In this document: positions 56,713 through 64,000 of the stretch, piece after piece | Position numbering within the stretch: the stretch's first letter is position 1 | How the letters are laid out: every line of letters begins with the position of its first letter | The notes under the pieces: model-generated | The model's database searches: none | What the model saw: the letters and a program-made list of their open reading frames with translations, nothing else | What the model was told of the DNA's origin: nothing | Translations under genes and position numbers: made by a program | DNA from: Segetibacter koreensis DSM 18137 | Lineage (GTDB): Bacteria > Bacteroidota > Bacteroidia > Chitinophagales > Chitinophagaceae | DNA length: 64,000 nt | Assembly: GCF_000374045.1 (NCBI RefSeq) | Contig: NZ_KB893315.1 | Location: 332,843 to 396,842 of the forward strand | Direction of reading: 5' to 3'

Positions 56713-57186
56713 ATGCAAAAGAACACGATCTATTTATGGTACAATAACGACGCCGTGGAGGCCGCTCACTTTTATGCAAACACATTTCCAGATAGTTCCG
56801 TTGGAAAGGTATTTCAGGCGCCTTCAGACTTTCCGGGAGGCAAGGCAGGCGACGTGCTTACAGTAGAGTTTACTGTTTGTGGAGTACCTTGTATAGGACT
56901 TAACGGCGGCGATGTATTTAAACATAGCGAAGCGTTTTCCTTACAAATTGCTACAGATGATCAGGCCGAGACCGACCTTTATTGGAATGCGATTATAGAC
57001 AACGGAGGCACACCTAGCGAGTGTGGCTGGTGCAAAGACAAATGGGGACTTTCGTGGCAAATCACTCCACGTGTTCTGACTGATGCAATAGCCAGGGGTG
57101 GCGAAGTAGCAAAACGGGCATTTGAAGCAATGATGACAATGAAGAAAATTGACGTTGCAAAAATAAAAGATGCAATTGAGCAGTGA
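56713..57186 (+). CDS. VOC-superfamily (PhnB/YjdN-like) protein
   Basis: This 157-residue protein belongs to the PhnB-like branch of the vicinal-oxygen-chelate superfamily. It has paired beta-alpha-beta modules with AVEAAHFYANTFPDSSVGK, VEFTVCGVPCIGLNGGDVFKHSEAFSLQI (by segments), YWNAIIDNGGTPSECGWCKDKWGLSWQI (by segments), and a helical tail EVAKRAFEAMMTMKKIDVAKI. Members are often called 3-demethylubiquinone-9 methyltransferase-like, but they lack methyltransferase features and their function is unknown. It is a single gene inside the mobile region and unlikely to be part of the defence system. Confidence 0.88.
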   Translation: MQKNTIYLWYNNDAVEAAHFYANTFPDSSVGKVFQAPSDFPGGKAGDVLTVEFTVCGVPCIGLNGGDVFKHSEAFSLQIATDDQAETDLYWNAIIDNGGTPSECGWCKDKWGLSWQITPRVLTDAIARGGEVAKRAFEAMMTMKKIDVAKIKDAIEQ

Positions 57187-57488
57187 GGCTCCTAAGACTT
57201 TTTTCGCTTTGTCCGCAACTGGGTTCCTTACGGTTTTTTCAAGGGCGGAATTTTAAATTGGAAATGTAGGCAATCGCTCCTGCGGAAGGTAAGATGGAGT
57301 TTGAAGAAGCGGATTATTAAAAAAAATTAGAATACCATTTCCCTTCGCATGTGCAAATGTTCTTGGCGTGCAAATCTGTGCTTTACCCAACGTCAATATT
57401 TACATCTTCAGGTCTACTTTATAAATTGCTTTTGTAACAAATTATTACTTTTTGTAGTAAATTACTACTTTTTGTAGGCAATTTCATT
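57187..57488. other. Intergenic region, no gene seen
   Basis: This 302-bp spacer lies between the VOC gene and the antitoxin. Short tandem TTTTTGTAG(T/G)-type repeats near 57430-57480 are the only feature and may lie in the toxin-antitoxin promoter. Confidence 0.4.
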
Positions 57489-57727
57489 ATGAACTGGCAG
57501 GACTATATCGTATCAGACAACGACGGACTAGTGGGGAAACCAACTATCAGGGGCACCGGCTTTCCGTTGATCACGTCATCTCTCTTTTCGCCCAGGGTTG
57601 GACCGAACAGCAGGTTTTAAACAACTCCCCACGGCTAACTCAGGACAGCCTTAAAGCTATTTTTGCTTATATTTACGAATGCATGCAAGATGGCATGTTT
57701 GTCGGTTCCTTTAAAAAATCTGCTTAG
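57489..57727 (+). pseudogene. DUF433 antitoxin, frameshifted
   Basis: The ATG at 57489 opens MNWQDYIVSDND then LVGKPTIRGT, the DUF433 start. After one missing base in ACCGG (near 57550-57560) the reading continues in another frame as RLSVDHVISLFAQGW, TEQQVLNNSPRLTQDSLKA and CMQDGMFVGSFKKSA, ending at TAG 57725-57727. DUF433 proteins are HTH-containing antitoxins that pair with PIN-like DUF5615 toxins, as here. The one-base deletion would abolish the product unless it is a sequencing error. Confidence 0.8.
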
Positions 57728-58079
57728 TGAAGCTGTTAGCCAATGAAAACTTTCCGAAAGCAAGTGTTTTACTGTTACGAAGTTTAGGATATGACGTGAC
57801 CTCAATCGGAGAAGATAGTCCCAGCATAAGTGACCGATCCGTAATGCAAATTGCGGAAGCAGAACAACGAATAATTCAGACGTTCGACAGAGATTACGGA
57901 GAACTGATCTATAAACACAACTATAAGTGGAATAGGGAATATTTTATCTTAGATTTGATAGTTATAGCCGTGAAGAACCTGCCAAACATGTTCACGAACT
58001 ACTTGCAATCCTCGGCATTCAAACTGCCCGAAGCCTTACTGTGTACGATGGGAAGAACGTGAGGCAAAGGAAGTACTGA
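57727..58079 (+). pseudogene. DUF5615 PIN-like toxin, frameshifted
   Basis: A GTG start overlaps the antitoxin TAG by one base (TAGTG), giving MKLLANENFPKASVLLLRSL, GYDVTSIGEDSPSISD and TFDRDYGELIYKHNYKW. This is the PIN-like fold with acidic residues Asn/Glu7-8 and Asp residues in TFDRD. Near 57931-57937 the frame shifts: the true C-terminus GIFYLRFDSYSREEPAKHVH and LTVYDGKNVRQRKY lies in another frame, ending at TGA 58077-58079. The unshifted frame instead ends at 58062 with an unrelated tail. The catalytic core is complete, so partial activity is conceivable. Confidence 0.8.
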
Positions 58080-58811
58080 TTCAGGTCAGCTGATTCAATT
58101 TTCGGCCTCTTCTGCCCCTGTAGTGTCCCCAAAAGCGAGTCTTTCCGCCTTCCAGATGTCTTTCACCTGCAAATTTCATTGGATCAGATTGTATTAAAAA
58201 GGTTTTGCTCGTGCAAGTTAACAATTTTGCCTTCAAAATGTCCTTCACGGATATTAGCCCGTATCCGATAAAATATAGATTACTAACAAGTTGCTCAGCA
58301 AGAAATGATACCATTACTTGCGTAGGTTCTAATAAAACGGCCGATTAAAACCACCTACATTCGCTGTCGTAGACCAGGCTATTAATTGTCTTAGCAATTT
58401 TTACTTGCTGTTGATTTCCATTCCTTGGGACATTTGAAAGGCGAGAATATTAACGCACTACTAATTAGTCAGTACCATCACAACCGCACTTTTCAGGCAA
58501 CATCATCCTAATTCAAATATTTGCGCAATAGCATCGTTGATCAGTGCCTTTAGTTCAATGTGATCCGATATTCTGAAGGTAAGTCGGTCCCTTAGGCGCA
58601 ACAGGGCGACCGCAGACTTCAAAGACACCTGGTATGACAAAAACAAATAAACCTCTTTGCGTTTTTTTAACTATGAACCGCTTCCCCATTGCAAGTAAAT
58701 TGTGAAACTGAATTAGGGATGGAAAAATCAAAAAAAGTTAATAGTGGCACGCCATAAGTTGAGCTTTACAATAAGAAAAAGATTGAAGTATTCTAATGAT
58801 GAAATGCCACG
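58080..58811. other. Gene-poor region
   Basis: About 730 bp without a credible gene. A 77-codon minus-strand frame (58081-58314) has no recognisable features. It may be residue of element rearrangement. Confidence 0.4.
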
Positions 58812-59309
58812 TTATTTTTCGAAAACATTAGCTACTCCGGCATACGTCTGTCTAATGATTTTCCCGTCTCTTATGATAAAAGTGTCGGTTGCGTAGGTGA
58901 GGTTGAAGGTGGGTGTTTTTGCCTGCCAGAGAATATATGCCACATCCCTATCTATCACTGATTTATTTAACTGGAAGGCTGTTTTATCTTTCCGGAATTT
59001 TGTGTACGCATCTTGAAAGTTTTTCCGGATCGCATCCAGTCCTTTAAAAGTCTCATCGGGAGTAATTAAAACGGATTCCTCAGTATAATCAGCCATTACC
59101 TCATTCAGGTTGTTCTGCATAAAAGCCTTCCAGTGGTGGTCAAGTACCTCTTTTGTCTTATCCTCACTTATACTGTTGGCGGAACTCTGACTGCTAACGA
59201 TCTCCTGACTTTTAGGCGTATTAGATATTGCGGTGGAGGTATTGTCTGAACATGCAGATACAACAGTTAGTACCAATGCCGCGAGATACATTTTTTTCTT
59301 CTTAAACAT
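58812..59309 (-). CDS. Secreted SnoaL/DUF4440-like lipoprotein
   Basis: This 165-residue protein has a lipobox signal peptide (LVLTVVSAC, Cys at about 20). A Ser/Thr-rich linker leads to a compact NTF2-like domain (about 52-160): LDHHWKAFMQNNLNEVMADY, ESVLITPDETFKGLDAIRKNF, ILWQAKTPTFNLTYATDTFII, DGKIIRQTYAGV. The fold is that of SnoaL/ketosteroid-isomerase-like proteins, which bind small hydrophobic molecules. The catalytic role here is unknown. It is a monocistronic cargo gene between mobile-element fragments. Confidence 0.82.
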   Translation of the reverse strand: MFKKKKMYLAALVLTVVSACSDNTSTAISNTPKSQEIVSSQSSANSISEDKTKEVLDHHWKAFMQNNLNEVMADYTEESVLITPDETFKGLDAIRKNFQDAYTKFRKDKTAFQLNKSVIDRDVAYILWQAKTPTFNLTYATDTFIIRDGKIIRQTYAGVANVFEK

Positions 59310-59575
59310 CTTTTTGCATTTTGATTTGTGGCCAAGTTATTAAATTTCATCTATTATGCAAAGGCTTCGAAATAATGCTTGGATAGGGTAAAAACAGTAT
59401 AATTAATTAAATGTCCAGTAAGAAAAATTTTGCTGCTGAAATTTTTCGTAATCATTTTTTCAAACTTAGCAAGCTGATAAGCTTGTTAGCAAGAACTGAT
59501 GCAATTTCTTGCAGATTGTTCCGTATAAATAAGGCGCACATAGAGCTGTCCATTGGCAGACTTAAATCTGTATAT

Positions 59576-60085
59576 TTATTTTTTAACCATCAACGCTTCT
59601 AAACCCGGAGTGTTCAACATTCTCTCCAGTTCACTTTCAACAATGGTTGCTACATCTTTTTTAATGCACAAATAATTACGGGTTATCTGTCGTTGTTCAA
59701 CATTTGACACTATTTCTAAATTTTTATATGATGCCACTTCTTTTTCAAGTTCCTCCTGATCATTTACAATTTCACAGCAGAAAGCTTTTAATTCAATTTT
59801 TTGATCAGGATCATCAGTTACCATTCCAACAAACTCGCCTGAAGATAAAGATGCAATGGTTGATACTGGTATTGCCATTTCCAGCTGTTTGGATTGGCTT
59901 ACAGAAGTATCGCTGCTGTTTATTGAAAAGCTTTCCCTGTCTTGCATAGTTTTGCCCACTCTGTCAGAAAGGGTTTTGGCTGTTGCCCCGGTCACCTGCC
60001 CTGACCAGGCATTTTTCCTACCCGAATACGAAAGCCTGCCGTTCTTTTTCTGCAGAGAAATATTGGCAATTGACATTTTAAACAA
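59576..60085 (-). pseudogene. Duplicated 3' fragment of TraG/VirD4-type coupling-protein gene
   Basis: From SGQVTGATAKTLSDRVGKT to the final LEALMVKK (about 59576-60004) this frame is nearly the same as the last about 140 residues of the coupling protein at 62191-64000. It differs by scattered substitutions. Its first 27 codons (MFKMSIANISLQKK...) are unrelated, so the fragment is a chimera or chance fusion. The ATPase core, Walker motifs and membrane helices are missing. It marks an old recombination or insertion of related element DNA and is unlikely to work in conjugation. Confidence 0.8.
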
Positions 60086-60183
60086 TTAAAAGCAAGTGGC
60101 AATCTGCGAAGAAAATGATTTAGATTTACAAAGCCTTCAGGTCACCCATTAATAAAACGAGTAAACCTAAAAAACTAAATTTT

Positions 60184-60633
60184 ATGCCTAGCAACAGCGT
60201 TTCGTTACATAGAGTTCTTAAGGCATCTTCCGAAAAAGTCTATCGTGCATTTACTGAAGCGAGTGCACTTGCTTCGTGGATACCTCCTTATGGCTTCCTT
60301 TGTACCGTTCATGAAATGAATGTGCGCGTAGACGGGACGTATAAAATGTCATTTCATAATTTTTCCACTGGTAATGGCCACTCCTTCGGAGGTAAATATG
60401 TTGAGATTAAACCTAATGAGTTTTTAAAGTACACAGATAAATTTGATGACCCTAACCTTCCAGGTGAAATGACTACTTCAGTTTGGCTGCAAAAGGTTTC
60501 GGTGGGTACGGAAATAAAAATTTTGCAGGAGAATATTCCTTCTATGATACCTGTAGAAATGTGTTATTTAGGTTGGCAAGAATCTTTGGAGAAGTTGGCG
60601 AAATTAGTGGAGCCGGAAATTCCAGACATGTAA
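60184..60633 (+). CDS. SRPBCC/AHSA1-family protein
   Basis: This 149-residue helix-grip (START-like) protein has the AHSA1 pattern: SLHRVLKASSEKVYRAFTEA, ALASWIPPYGF, VRVDGTYKMSFHN, GGKYVEIKPNEFLKYTDKF, then the C-terminal helix GWQESLEKLAKLVEP. Such proteins bind hydrophobic ligands or act as co-chaperone-like or detoxification proteins. No partner is evident. It is a single gene, likely cargo of the mobile region. Confidence 0.87.
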   Translation: MPSNSVSLHRVLKASSEKVYRAFTEASALASWIPPYGFLCTVHEMNVRVDGTYKMSFHNFSTGNGHSFGGKYVEIKPNEFLKYTDKFDDPNLPGEMTTSVWLQKVSVGTEIKILQENIPSMIPVEMCYLGWQESLEKLAKLVEPEIPDM

Positions 60634-61020
60634 TTTATTTTGGCAGCGTTTCCTAAAAGATTTTTAAATAAACTGTTAAGCACTGCTGAAGAGGCAGTTT
60701 TGGGCGAGTGAGGCATGACGGAAGAGCGATAGCCAGTTTTGAAAAGCGATCCGGCGTTGTGCTTGATAACCAGTCGGAAACCGTTTGAATAATAATCTGC
60801 AATTGAGTGAAGATGTCGTAAAGCAATATGTGGGAGAATAGTTTTTTAATGCTGACTATAAATTAATTGTTACATGAACACCCGGCATTTGCCCAATTAA
60901 GGGAGCGGAATATGGTTAAAGAATAAAGAAAAAATTCTAAGTTGTAATAATTAGAGCTTTTAGCTTAAATAAATTCCTGTAACTCAAATAAATTTAAATG
61001 CGCAAATTAAAGCCATCAAT
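60634..61020. other. Intergenic region, no gene seen
   Basis: This 387-bp AT-rich spacer lies upstream of a hypothetical secreted protein; no clear promoter or repeat was found. Confidence 0.35.
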
Positions 61021-61716
61021 ATGAAAATACAACACCTTTTGTTGTTTCTGCTTCCTTTAGTATACTGTAATTTATTTGCACAGAACAACACTTTTATAAT
61101 TGTAAAAGCCGGTACTTCGATTAAAGAATCGGTACCGGCTATTGATGTATACGAGTATCCTCAATTCACAGGTGGAAGAGTATTTCTCAAGAATGGTAAA
61201 AGTTCCGGGGCACAGATGAATTACAACCGCTTTTTGGATGAGATGCAGTTTATTACAATTAAAGGAGACACGCTTACACTGATCGACCAAAAAAACATTG
61301 CCTTTATTAATATTGCTGAAGACACCTTTTTCTACGACCAGGGATATATCAAATTGCTGAGTAGGGCTGCCAATGTAAAACTCGGGATAAAACAAATACT
61401 GCGGGTTATGGACAAAGAAAAATTAGGGGCGTATGGGATGACGAGTTCCAATGACGATGTAGTTAGCTACAACTCGTATAATGACGGATCAAAAGATTTT
61501 CGCTTAACAGTCATGCAGGACCTTATTTTGGCAAAAAAAGTGCAATATTTTATTGCAGATAATTACAATCATTTTGTCTTAGCTACTAAAAAGAACTTCA
61601 TAAAACTTTTTCCAAAACAAGAACAATCTATTAATAGCTATTTAAAGGGAAACACAACAGTTTTTAATAACAAAGAGAACCTGGAGAAACTCATTCAATT
61701 CGTAGGGCAATTGTAG
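61021..61716 (+). CDS. Hypothetical secreted protein
   Basis: This 231-residue protein has a signal peptide (MKIQHLLLFLLPLVYCNLFAQ). The body is mixed alpha/beta and rich in aromatic and charged residues (VYEYPQFTGGRVFLKNGK, YNRFLDEMQFITIKGDTLTL, NHFVLATKKNFIKLFPKQEQ). Repeats of the 'ADNYNHFVLATKK' kind suggest a ligand-binding or surface role, but I recognise no family. It is followed by a 64-residue membrane protein on the same strand after 142 bp. Confidence 0.7.
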   Translation: MKIQHLLLFLLPLVYCNLFAQNNTFIIVKAGTSIKESVPAIDVYEYPQFTGGRVFLKNGKSSGAQMNYNRFLDEMQFITIKGDTLTLIDQKNIAFINIAEDTFFYDQGYIKLLSRAANVKLGIKQILRVMDKEKLGAYGMTSSNDDVVSYNSYNDGSKDFRLTVMQDLILAKKVQYFIADNYNHFVLATKKNFIKLFPKQEQSINSYLKGNTTVFNNKENLEKLIQFVGQL

Positions 61717-61858
61717 GCAAAATTATTAATTGCGAAGTGGACTGACCTGGTCACTCCTTTGTTCCTACTTTTGTTATAGGCTGTTAGCGCCAAGCGAAGT
61801 GGGCGAACATAAACAAATAACGATTAACAAAATTTTCTAATACTATAACTACATAAAA

Positions 61859-62053
61859 ATGACGCAACTTAACAAAACCAATGTTACACTTCTACTCTTA
61901 GGAACATTATTACTGAGTTCAAGTTTTATTATTAAGCGGTATATGTCGCTATCAGATGGCACGGACGGTTTTATAAAAGGGATATCCTTTGGACTTCTGA
62001 TTTTAAGTTTAATAGTATTTTTTAAACAAAGAAAACAGCAAACTCAATTATAG
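61859..62053 (+). CDS. Small hypothetical membrane protein (two TM helices)
   Basis: This 64-residue protein has two hydrophobic helices (about 9-24, VTLLLLGTLLLSSSFII, and 40-56, GISFGLLILSLIVFF) and a basic tail (KQRKQQTQL), so N- and C-termini probably both face the cytoplasm. No family is recognised. The layout resembles small accessory membrane proteins common in Bacteroidota. Confidence 0.55.
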   Translation: MTQLNKTNVTLLLLGTLLLSSSFIIKRYMSLSDGTDGFIKGISFGLLILSLIVFFKQRKQQTQL

Positions 62054-62190
62054 TTTTTGCCATTAATTTGGATTTTGTCCCAACAAGACTTTTTTGCAAG
62101 CATTGTACCTGCAAAACATCAAAATTAGAAGCTTCCGAACATTAAACTGGCTAGTCGCCTTCAGAGTTATTATCGGCGTCTTAAATTCAT

Positions 62191-64000
62191 CTACTTTTTA
62201 ACCATTAAAGCTTCTAATCCCGGAGTATTCAGCATTCTCTCCAGTTCATTTTCGACAATGGCTGCTACGTCTTTTTTAATAGCCAAGTAGTTCTCAACTA
62301 TTTGCCGCTGTTCAACATTTGACACTATTTCTAAATTTTTGTAAACAGCGGCTTCTTTTTGAAGTTCCTTATGATCATTTACAATTTCACAGTAAAAAGC
62401 TTTCAATTCAATTTTTTCGTCAGGGTCGTCGGTGACCATTCCAACAAATTCTCCTGAAGATAAAGATGCAATAGTTGATACCGGTATTGCCATTTCAAGC
62501 TGTTTGGATTGGCTGACGGAAGTATCGCTACTGTTTGTTGAAAAGCTTTCCCGATCCTGCATGGTTTTACCAACTCTATCTGAAAGGGTTTTGGCTGTTG
62601 CCCCGGTCACCTGCCCTGAAATAACATTTCCCGTAATATTCATGATTACTTCTGCCTGTTCCTTTCCATAATGAAAAATCAGTTGACTGGCATCCTGCAC
62701 CGCTATAGTGGTCGCTACTTTATTGGACCTTGCCGTAGCTATCAGGCTATCAATGCCATTAAAATAAATGGTTGCAAATTCATCGAAAACAAGACTGGAT
62801 TTAAAATGTCCTTTTTTGTTTATCAACCTTGTTAATGCTGCAATATACAAGGATATAACCGCTCCGTACACCTGTGTTTTTTGCGGATTATTTCCCATGC
62901 ATACTATCTTGGGATCTGTCGAGTTATTAATGTCCAGAGTAAAATCATTTCCCGAAAGCGTATAATACAAATGCGGTGAAGACAACCTTGCCAGGCTAAT
63001 TTTAGCACTTGCAATCTGGCCTTCCAACTGCTCCATGGCGTTATGCAGGTATGCGGAGATGAATGGGTTAACCAGGACGTCAATTTGGGGTTGTGTGCGT
63101 AAGACCGAAAAAAGTTTATCATATGGAACCTGGATAAGCTCGATTACATGCGGTAATGTGCAGTATTTCCCTTTCTCGTACAGTCGTAAAAACTCGATAA
63201 TAGCAGTTACAAAATTGATAGATGATTCGACAAAGAAATCTCCCTGTTTTTTTATCCAATCCCTGTTAAGCCCAAGCATAATTGTTCTTGCTGACTCCGC
63301 TACATCTGACAAATCAAACAGCGAGGAAGGATCAAGTGGATTACAGCGATTAGACCTGCTGATGTCATCAAAATTAATGATATGAAATTTGGGGGTAACA
63401 GGATACGACTTCTTGTGTTTTAAATAATGGTTATAAGCGATCTTCGTCAAGTCGTCATATTTAAAATCATAAACAAACATGCTGAAGCCTTTTTCTATAT
63501 GCTGCTTAATAATATGCTGAATAACAAAATAAGACTTTCCACTTCCCGGTGATCCCATAACCAGCAAACCTCTAAAAGGGTTAATTATATTTATCCAGCT
63601 CTTTCTTACTTTTCCTTTTAACTTGTATCGTGCAGGTAGATTAATGGAGTAATTGTTTTTAATGAACCTTTCTTCCTGTGGAAACGTTTCATTTTCTTTA
63701 TTAAAAATGTCATTATTTAATTTAAATTTAATAATACGGGTTAGTAAACCAGCACCAGTTATATAAAGCAAAAAACCGACGGTTGTTACAACTATATAGG
63801 TGATAGCTATTGTTGAATAAGGAACGGAAAGACTGAAAACATAAGCACTGGCCAAATAAATTAATAAGCCAATGCCGATATGTGTAAAGGCAAGCCTATA
63901 ATTAAGGGCTCCTGTTTTTCTTCCTCTCACACCTATCAAAGAAATTGTTAGAAATGCAAGAGCAATAAGTTTTGATGTATGAAAGGTTGTAAACAGACCG
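62191..64000 (-). CDS. TraG/VirD4-type (YWFCY/MobC) conjugative coupling ATPase, runs off right edge
   Basis: Over 600 codons are visible. The frame remains open upstream of the apparent TTG start at 63939 to base 64000 (GLFTTFHTSKLIALAFLTIS), so the true start lies outside. Several N-terminal TM helices precede a P-loop ATPase: Walker A MGSPGSGKSYFV, Walker B SLVFDEFATIYFNG, and IAVQDASQLIFHYGK. The last 140 residues are duplicated at 59576-60004. VirD4-like coupling proteins bring relaxase-bound DNA to the type IV secretion channel, so this marks a conjugative or mobilisable element. No relaxase lies inside the window. Confidence 0.92.
   Translation of the reverse strand, partial: GLFTTFHTSKLIALAFLTISLIGVRGRKTGALNYRLAFTHIGIGLLIYLASAYVFSLSVPYSTIAITYIVVTTVGFLLYITGAGLLTRIIKFKLNNDIFNKENETFPQEERFIKNNYSINLPARYKLKGKVRKSWINIINPFRGLLVMGSPGSGKSYFVIQHIIKQHIEKGFSMFVYDFKYDDLTKIAYNHYLKHKKSYPVTPKFHIINFDDISRSNRCNPLDPSSLFDLSDVAESARTIMLGLNRDWIKKQGDFFVESSINFVTAIIEFLRLYEKGKYCTLPHVIELIQVPYDKLFSVLRTQPQIDVLVNPFISAYLHNAMEQLEGQIASAKISLARLSSPHLYYTLSGNDFTLDINNSTDPKIVCMGNNPQKTQVYGAVISLYIAALTRLINKKGHFKSSLVFDEFATIYFNGIDSLIATARSNKVATTIAVQDASQLIFHYGKEQAEVIMNITGNVISGQVTGATAKTLSDRVGKTMQDRESFSTNSSDTSVSQSKQLEMAIPVSTIASLSSGEFVGMVTDDPDEKIELKAFYCEIVNDHKELQKEAAVYKNLEIVSNVEQRQIVENYLAIKKDVAAIVENELERMLNTPGLEALMVKK

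Noticed and set aside
57430-57480. Possible short tandem repeat array (TTTTTGTAG-like)
   Set aside because: Only about two to three imperfect units; too short to call a repeat array or CRISPR.
58081-58314. 77-codon minus-strand frame after the PIN-like toxin
   Set aside because: No motifs; overlaps the tail of the shifted toxin frame region and has no context.
63939-63939. TTG at 63937-63939 as start of the coupling protein
   Set aside because: The frame continues upstream with membrane-helix-like sequence to the window edge, so this is internal.

Overview
The window reads as a chromosome segment of a Bacteroidota bacterium, most likely of the Chitinophagaceae type. The basis is SusC/SusD outer-membrane glycan-uptake genes, hybrid two-component (HTCS) regulators, a YtxJ-type bacillithiol protein, AT-rich intergenic DNA, occasional TAnnTTTG-like -7 boxes, and a YWFCY/TraG-type coupling protein. 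No rRNA, tRNA or CRISPR array was recognised. The genus assignment is an inference.

Left part (1-22.9 kb): carbohydrate sensing, uptake and oxidation. A SusC receptor (running off the left edge) sits behind a PfkB fructokinase and is divergent from an HTCS with a periplasmic sugar-binding domain, an arrangement like the fructan locus of Bacteroides thetaiotaomicron. Next comes a three-gene cassette: monohaem cytochrome c, ThuA-like protein, and a PVC-type dehydrogenase carrying its own cytochrome c domain. A second sugar locus follows: a split HTCS (propeller kinase plus separate AraC response regulator), SusC, SusD and a GH63/MGH1-like glucosidase, then an SDR dehydrogenase.

Middle part (23-38.4 kb): a three-PAS histidine kinase with its response regulator, YtxJ, an RhlE-type RNA helicase, a small secreted protein, an NtrC-type regulator facing a hybrid kinase with an Hpt domain, an RRM protein, a possible structured RNA, membrane and coiled-coil proteins, a DUF1080 protein, YjbQ, a SET-domain protein and an MBL-fold hydrolase.

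Decayed glycan locus (38.8-47.2 kb): an intact GH95 fucosidase and an intact SGNH + PVC-dehydrogenase + cupredoxin protein lie among wreckage. The wreckage is a GH78 rhamnosidase 5' fragment cut by an IS200/IS605 tail, an alpha/beta-hydrolase 5' fragment abutting an IS110 transposase remnant, and a SusD 3' remnant. A near-identical 80-bp direct repeat brackets 42.4-47.2 kb.

Right part (47.6-64 kb): a mobile or conjugative region with DUF932 and SSB genes, a 138-bp imperfect palindrome, and a defence island (MmeI-like restriction-modification enzyme with one frameshift, Mrr-type nuclease, OLD-like ATPase-TOPRIM protein). It also has a doubly frameshifted DUF433/PIN-like toxin-antitoxin pair, a duplicated 3' fragment of the coupling-protein gene, and the coupling-protein gene itself running off the right edge. 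The best candidate for a little-described system is the Mrr + OLD-like ATPase/TOPRIM pair beside the MmeI-like gene. The haem- and copper-linked PVC dehydrogenases together with ThuA and DUF1080 proteins form a second theme, probably oxidation of sugars to keto-sugars.
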